From: Sinonovacula constricta
Taxonomy: Eukaryota; Mollusca; Bivalvia; Cardiida; Solecurtidae
Assembly: GCA_007844125.1 (NCBI GenBank)
Contig: CM017567.1
Coordinates: 5,163,308 to 5,227,307, forward strand
Length of the DNA: 64,000 bases
Direction: 5' to 3'
Positions 59,763-64,000 of the stretch are shown here, piece after piece (the stretch's first letter is position 1; every line of letters begins with the position of its first letter). The notes beneath the pieces were generated by a model. It was not told where the DNA came from. It saw only the letters and a list, made by a program, of their open reading frames with translations, and made no database searches. The position numbers and the translations under genes were made by a program.

Positions 59763-62007
59763 TATCACAAATTCATGAAACGAAAATGTTTACTTTAGCG
59801 TTTTATAGTTTCTTACTATTTCCTGAGATAAATTGCATTCTTTATAACCCGCATGGCCTCTGAATGGCGTCTTACGCGTAAATGAAGTCATGCAATAACA
59901 AACAGTGTGTACTGTACTTTAATTATTTTAATAAAAGAACGAACTCTTCTGACAACAAAAACATTCAGTTACAGTTGGTTGTGTTCTAAACACGTATTTT
60001 TGTGATTAAGCTAGTCTTTTTTCATAGAGAAGTGTATATTCTTTAACAAACATTGTATTCTTGCATATTCTTTAAGTGGGCGTCGTGTAATGCTTAGCTT
60101 TGTTTGTTTGCTAGGCAGATCCTTGGTATAACCAAGAAAAATACAATCGGCGTTGGGTATTATGGCGATTATAATGCATTTATTGACATTATTATTTAAA
60201 CAGAGATTGCTTGTTTGGAAAACAAAATTAAGATTTCCAAAGGGTAATAGAAGTATGTCTAATAATCTGAATCGAACGACAAATGACATGTAGTAAATGC
60301 TTAATATAATAAACCGACAGTGCAAGAGAGTTCCATCGTTCATGATAAGCCTTGTGGTTTTCGGAATCATGTCATGAATTCAAATACCAAATGTACGAAT
60401 TACAGGAACGTACCAAAACACAACAAACCACTTTATCTTTGTTATGTCAAGACCTTTGACAGGCCTGGATGCCATGGGAGAGTGTTGCAGGTGATACATG
60501 TGTGGAAGAGTAAAGGGTGATAACTCATTGTTGAGAAATGTCGAGGTGCAGTTTTATTTAACTAAATCTTTTATGTGTGTTTGCAATTATCAGTTAACCT
60601 TCTGAACAGTTGTCCTCAATCTTTAAACAAAAGAAGTGTCTGCAACGAAATGTATATTTAAGTAAAAGTTCATACTTTATGAACACAGGTTGTCGTAAAC
60701 CTCTGCGGTCTGAATAAGAATTGCACGCACGTAACATTCATAAAGCCTGAATGTCAAAAACGTACACACATAAACTAGTTTAAAAAATGTCCTATTAAAG
60801 GCATAAATATGGCTAACCCAAATTACACTGTACTACTGCCATGGAGGCGGAACCAATTATGCCGATTGTAAAACATGTTAACGAGGCTTTACACAGCGGA
60901 ATAAAAAATGTCAGCTGATTTCCCCAGTATGCAATTTCGCAAACTTTTCGAGGGCGAGACAACTTTAAATTGGAACATCCCCAATGAATTTCTTTAAATT
61001 GATGTTTATTTGCTGAGTATTTTAGTTGCACACATTCTCCGAGAAATTATTTCTTGAAAATGCGATGATTTATTCCATCAAAAAAAAAGATACTTTTATG
61101 TCCTTTATGTATTTGTAACTTTTATTTCCTTTTTAACCATTGTTGTCTAGCTACCGAAGGTTTATCTACGTTTTCGCAATTAGCTATGTCATCTTTATTG
61201 AAAAATATCGAAATAATATCAGTTTTGTATAGACCTTTTAACAAAAGATATTCTTATACAGAATATCAGCTCGGTGTTGTTTTTTCTCCCGACAACTCCC
61301 GATGCCACGGATATTTGTGCAAACATGGATGACATCCGTTAGAAATGACATTTATAAGACATCCAGAATTGTTCTACGACAAAGCTGATGGTCGCGCATT
61401 ATCTGAGGTAGTTAGTTATGTTCGGACATGTTTCAAGTGAATATTGCCGATAATCAATCCATTTAAAAACGTTGGCGAATATTCGCAGATGCCATTCCGA
61501 GTTCGGGAAAGTATTACTATTAAAGAAGTCAAACACTGTTCTCTGATACTTCGGCTACATCTCCGATGCTTTTGGAGATGCCGCGAGCGATGCGGCATAA
61601 TATTATTCAGAAGCAACACCGATGGTTTGGGTAAGTTTAGGGGAGAGAGAGATTTTGGGGAAGCATCCCTTAAACTTCCTGAGGGCTCTAGTAACCTGAA
61701 CGAATGGTTCGACGTATTGTTTTGCTAAAAATGTAGGAAACACGTCGGAAAAAATAAATTCTACCACTTGAAATTTGCCCACAACTCCGATGTTTCCGAG
61801 GGATGATAACACTCCTGAACTTTCCCCAAGACAAGAGGAAACTTTCCTCTCGAGGCGTTTTGGTTTAAGTTAATTCAAATCATTTGTTTCGATTTTTCTA
61901 CATGTCAACTAAATAACCAGATTGTTTAAGTAAATAATCATATTTATTATTTAACGTAGTTTGAAAAAAAGGTTTATTTTGAGAAAATGCTCATTTATAG
62001 AGAAACA

Positions 62008-62157
62008 GTGGGTGTCAACTTTAAGCACATAGAATGATGCCGTTGCTGTTTGTAACATAATGTGAACACCCGTCATGATACCACATCCAGTCACAATATC
62101 CTGACACCTAGCCGAGCGGTCGTTAAACTACATTGCATTTGATAGAATATTAACAAT
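62008..62157 (-). mobile_element. SINE fragment inserted in unit 2
   Basis: The minus strand carries GTGTCAGGATATTGTGACTG and GGTATCATGACGGGTGTTC, matching the body of the SINE at 27845-28080. On the plus strand TAGCCGAGCGG fits an A box, but no B box follows. Unit 1 lacks the segment (GAGAAAGGTAG...CTATGTATGGC near 52424). Confidence 0.65.
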
Positions 62158-62557
62158 GTATGTATGGCTAAAATTTTAACGACCTAGCTGTGGAGCGTTT
62201 GCACTATGTGTAAATGCCAATGTTCTTATAGTTAAATAATGAAATAATCCAGAAAATCGTTAAATAGAAGAAAATGCCGTTCACAAACCTCTCTTTTATC
62301 TGCAATTTTTCAACAAACGCACTTCTTTGAACTAAGCAATTTGAACGATGGAAAGCAAATGTCAAGTGCCAGACTATAGATTTTCTGCAGAATAGTCGAA
62401 GGCGATTACGGCTGTTATTTTTATGATCTCTGGGGCATTTTAGAGGCCCATTGAAATCACCTTTTAGCATTTTCGTAACGTTAAGTTCTATTTGCACATT
62501 AACCCCGTGTACAATTCCATTATTTCGGTTGGATGAAAAAGAATAAAAATTCTGATT

Positions 62558-62747
62558 TCTTTCTCGTTTACTATTAGTAGCATGGCATACATTCCAACAC
62601 ATCAACACATGCAACGAAAGTCCAACTACCTAATAGTAGTGGCAAAAACAATTAGACATTGACTCAAAATGAACCAAATCAAAGATTCTTCTACTAAATA
62701 GCAGCTTTGTCAAGGGACATTAATGACGAGCCTTAGTAAGACTCCGG
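62558..62747. other. about 190-bp segment present only in unit 2
   Basis: Unit 1 reads straight through (TCTGATTTTAAAAAAATTT near 52978). The extra sequence contains the inverted words TACTATTAGTAG and CTAATAGTAG but no clear ends. Confidence 0.55.
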
Positions 62748-63544
62748 CAAAAAATTAAAATACATAGAAAATTGACAAAAAAAGTCATAACTTCGACCGT
62801 TCGAACCTAATGTTATGACAGTGACTGCCTTCCTTTATGGGCCGGCAACCAAATATCTACCATTAATTACAACCATTAACGTCAAATCTTCGTCAACAGT
62901 TATCGGGAATCCTTCGCATCAATTGACCTGAAAAAAATGTCCAACCTGGAGTAATGGGCGTAAAACAGGACAGACACATATCGGGTCGAACTTTAGACAG
63001 GAACTCAAAATGTACACGATAAAGAGGTCGAACAGAGAACAGAAGGCTGTGATTTGCAGACCAAACACGTACTGGAGAGAAGGCCACAGCATAAGACCGT
63101 ATCAGACGGCGAACTTAGGTGACTAACCTAAACTCTGAGAGGGATAAAAAGTATAATGTCAAGTTTTATGTGCTCGACTCTATTGGTTTTGGAATTCCCG
63201 AATCACCTTTTTTTAGCTCAAGAAAGCCGATTTCTACTATAAAAAAACATTCTTCTTAAACCTTGCTTCCGGGGCAATTAATAGATTATTATGTTTCATT
63301 GAAAATTATCGCATGTTGGTAAAACAAGTTTGTCTGAAATTAGGGCGAATAAACTTAAGTTTTGTTAGGATTTGTAAAAGAGAAGAACATTTTAAAATGA
63401 CACTGCGGGGAGCATTTTATTTTATTTTATTTTGTTCGTCTTTCTGTGCATAAATCTTCCTAGATATAATTTAATGTGCCAACAGAGGTTAAAACGCTTA
63501 TTGCACCACATTCAGGTAACACACGTTTTATCAGATTATCAACA

Positions 63545-63558
63545 ATGATTTTATTATA

Positions 63559-63624
<66 letters not shown>

Positions 63625-63629
63625 GTAAA

Positions 63630-63708
<79 letters not shown>

Positions 63709-63740
63709 AAATATTATCATTTTTATTATTAATATTGTTA

Positions 63741-63804
<64 letters not shown>

Positions 63805-63805
63805 C
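63545..63805. repeat. long ATT microsatellite (unit 2 allele)
   Basis: About 260 bp of ATT/TTA units with a few interruptions, against about 58 bp in unit 1. The long minus-strand poly-Asn frame across it is an artefact. Confidence 0.97.
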
Positions 63806-64000
63806 GCGAAAATCTTTAGTTAAGGTGTCTTACTAGACCTGAAAATGTCCTACAGCGAGCTACATTGTGTGGAAAGTTGACCTGCATATTTCAATTTAAT
63901 GTATTGGATCGGCGTATAAGAACACGTCTAGTGTACTATTGGTGGATTAACTTGGTGGAAGAATAGTTGCGTATTTATACATTAGGATAAGTGTCACAAT

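Larger units (their letters stand above)
55709..64000 (+). repeat. 9.1-kb tandem duplication, unit 2 (cut by window end)
   Basis: Second copy of the unit at 46608. Relative to unit 1 it carries extra segments at about 56955-57467, 57762-58346, 62008-62157 and 62558-62747, a shorter 26-bp minisatellite, and a much longer ATT microsatellite. Homology to unit 1 continues to the last base. Confidence 0.9.

Noticed and set aside
63460..63720. Minus-strand poly-asparagine open frame
   Set aside because: Pure translation of the ATT microsatellite.

Overview
This is an animal (eukaryotic) genomic window. It is AT-rich and almost entirely non-coding, with GT-AG introns, tRNA-derived SINEs, non-LTR retrotransposon remnants, satellites and many microsatellites. 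The repeat content best fits a mollusc, probably a bivalve. That is inferred from family resemblance and is not proven. Only one gene is supported with confidence: the last three coding pieces of a plus-strand gene at 365-1362, whose 5' part lies before the window. I do not recognise the protein.

Layout. 1-1.4 kb: the gene tail. 2.0-5.2 kb: a satellite of about 40 monomers around a palindromic core, followed by a separate 34-bp tandem array (5.4-5.7 kb). 6.1-9.5 kb: a SINE piece, a decayed RTE-like LINE on the minus strand and a tRNA-like fragment. 9.5-13.9 kb: nothing recognisable except microsatellites. 13.9-41.3 kb: two diverged direct copies of one 12-14 kb segment (13.87-26.01 and 26.69-41.29), each altered by later insertions. 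These insertions include at least one SINE whose empty site survives in the sister copy, a dispersed hairpin-bearing repeat family, and a 4.07-kb interval bounded by 29-bp inverted repeats and AAACGG-rich arrays. 41.4-46.5 kb: AT-rich simple repeats, weak relics of both duplications, and a fragment of a retrotransposon C-terminal domain. 46.6-64.0 kb: a younger tandem duplication with a 9.1-kb offset. Unit 1 is 46.61-55.71 and unit 2 is 55.71 to the window end. The two units differ by clean insertions, by contraction of a 26-bp minisatellite, and by gain or loss of G/C tracts and ATT repeats.

No metabolic or operon-like gene set is present. The interest lies in the duplications and in the repeats. 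Because the duplicated copies can be compared inside one window, several insertions can be dated relative to the duplications and their target sites read directly. The most promising undescribed items are the satellite with the CpG-decaying palindrome, the inverted-repeat element with AAACGG arrays, the hairpin-bearing interspersed family, and the 9.1-kb tandem unit. All similarities were judged by eye. No alignment or database search was run.
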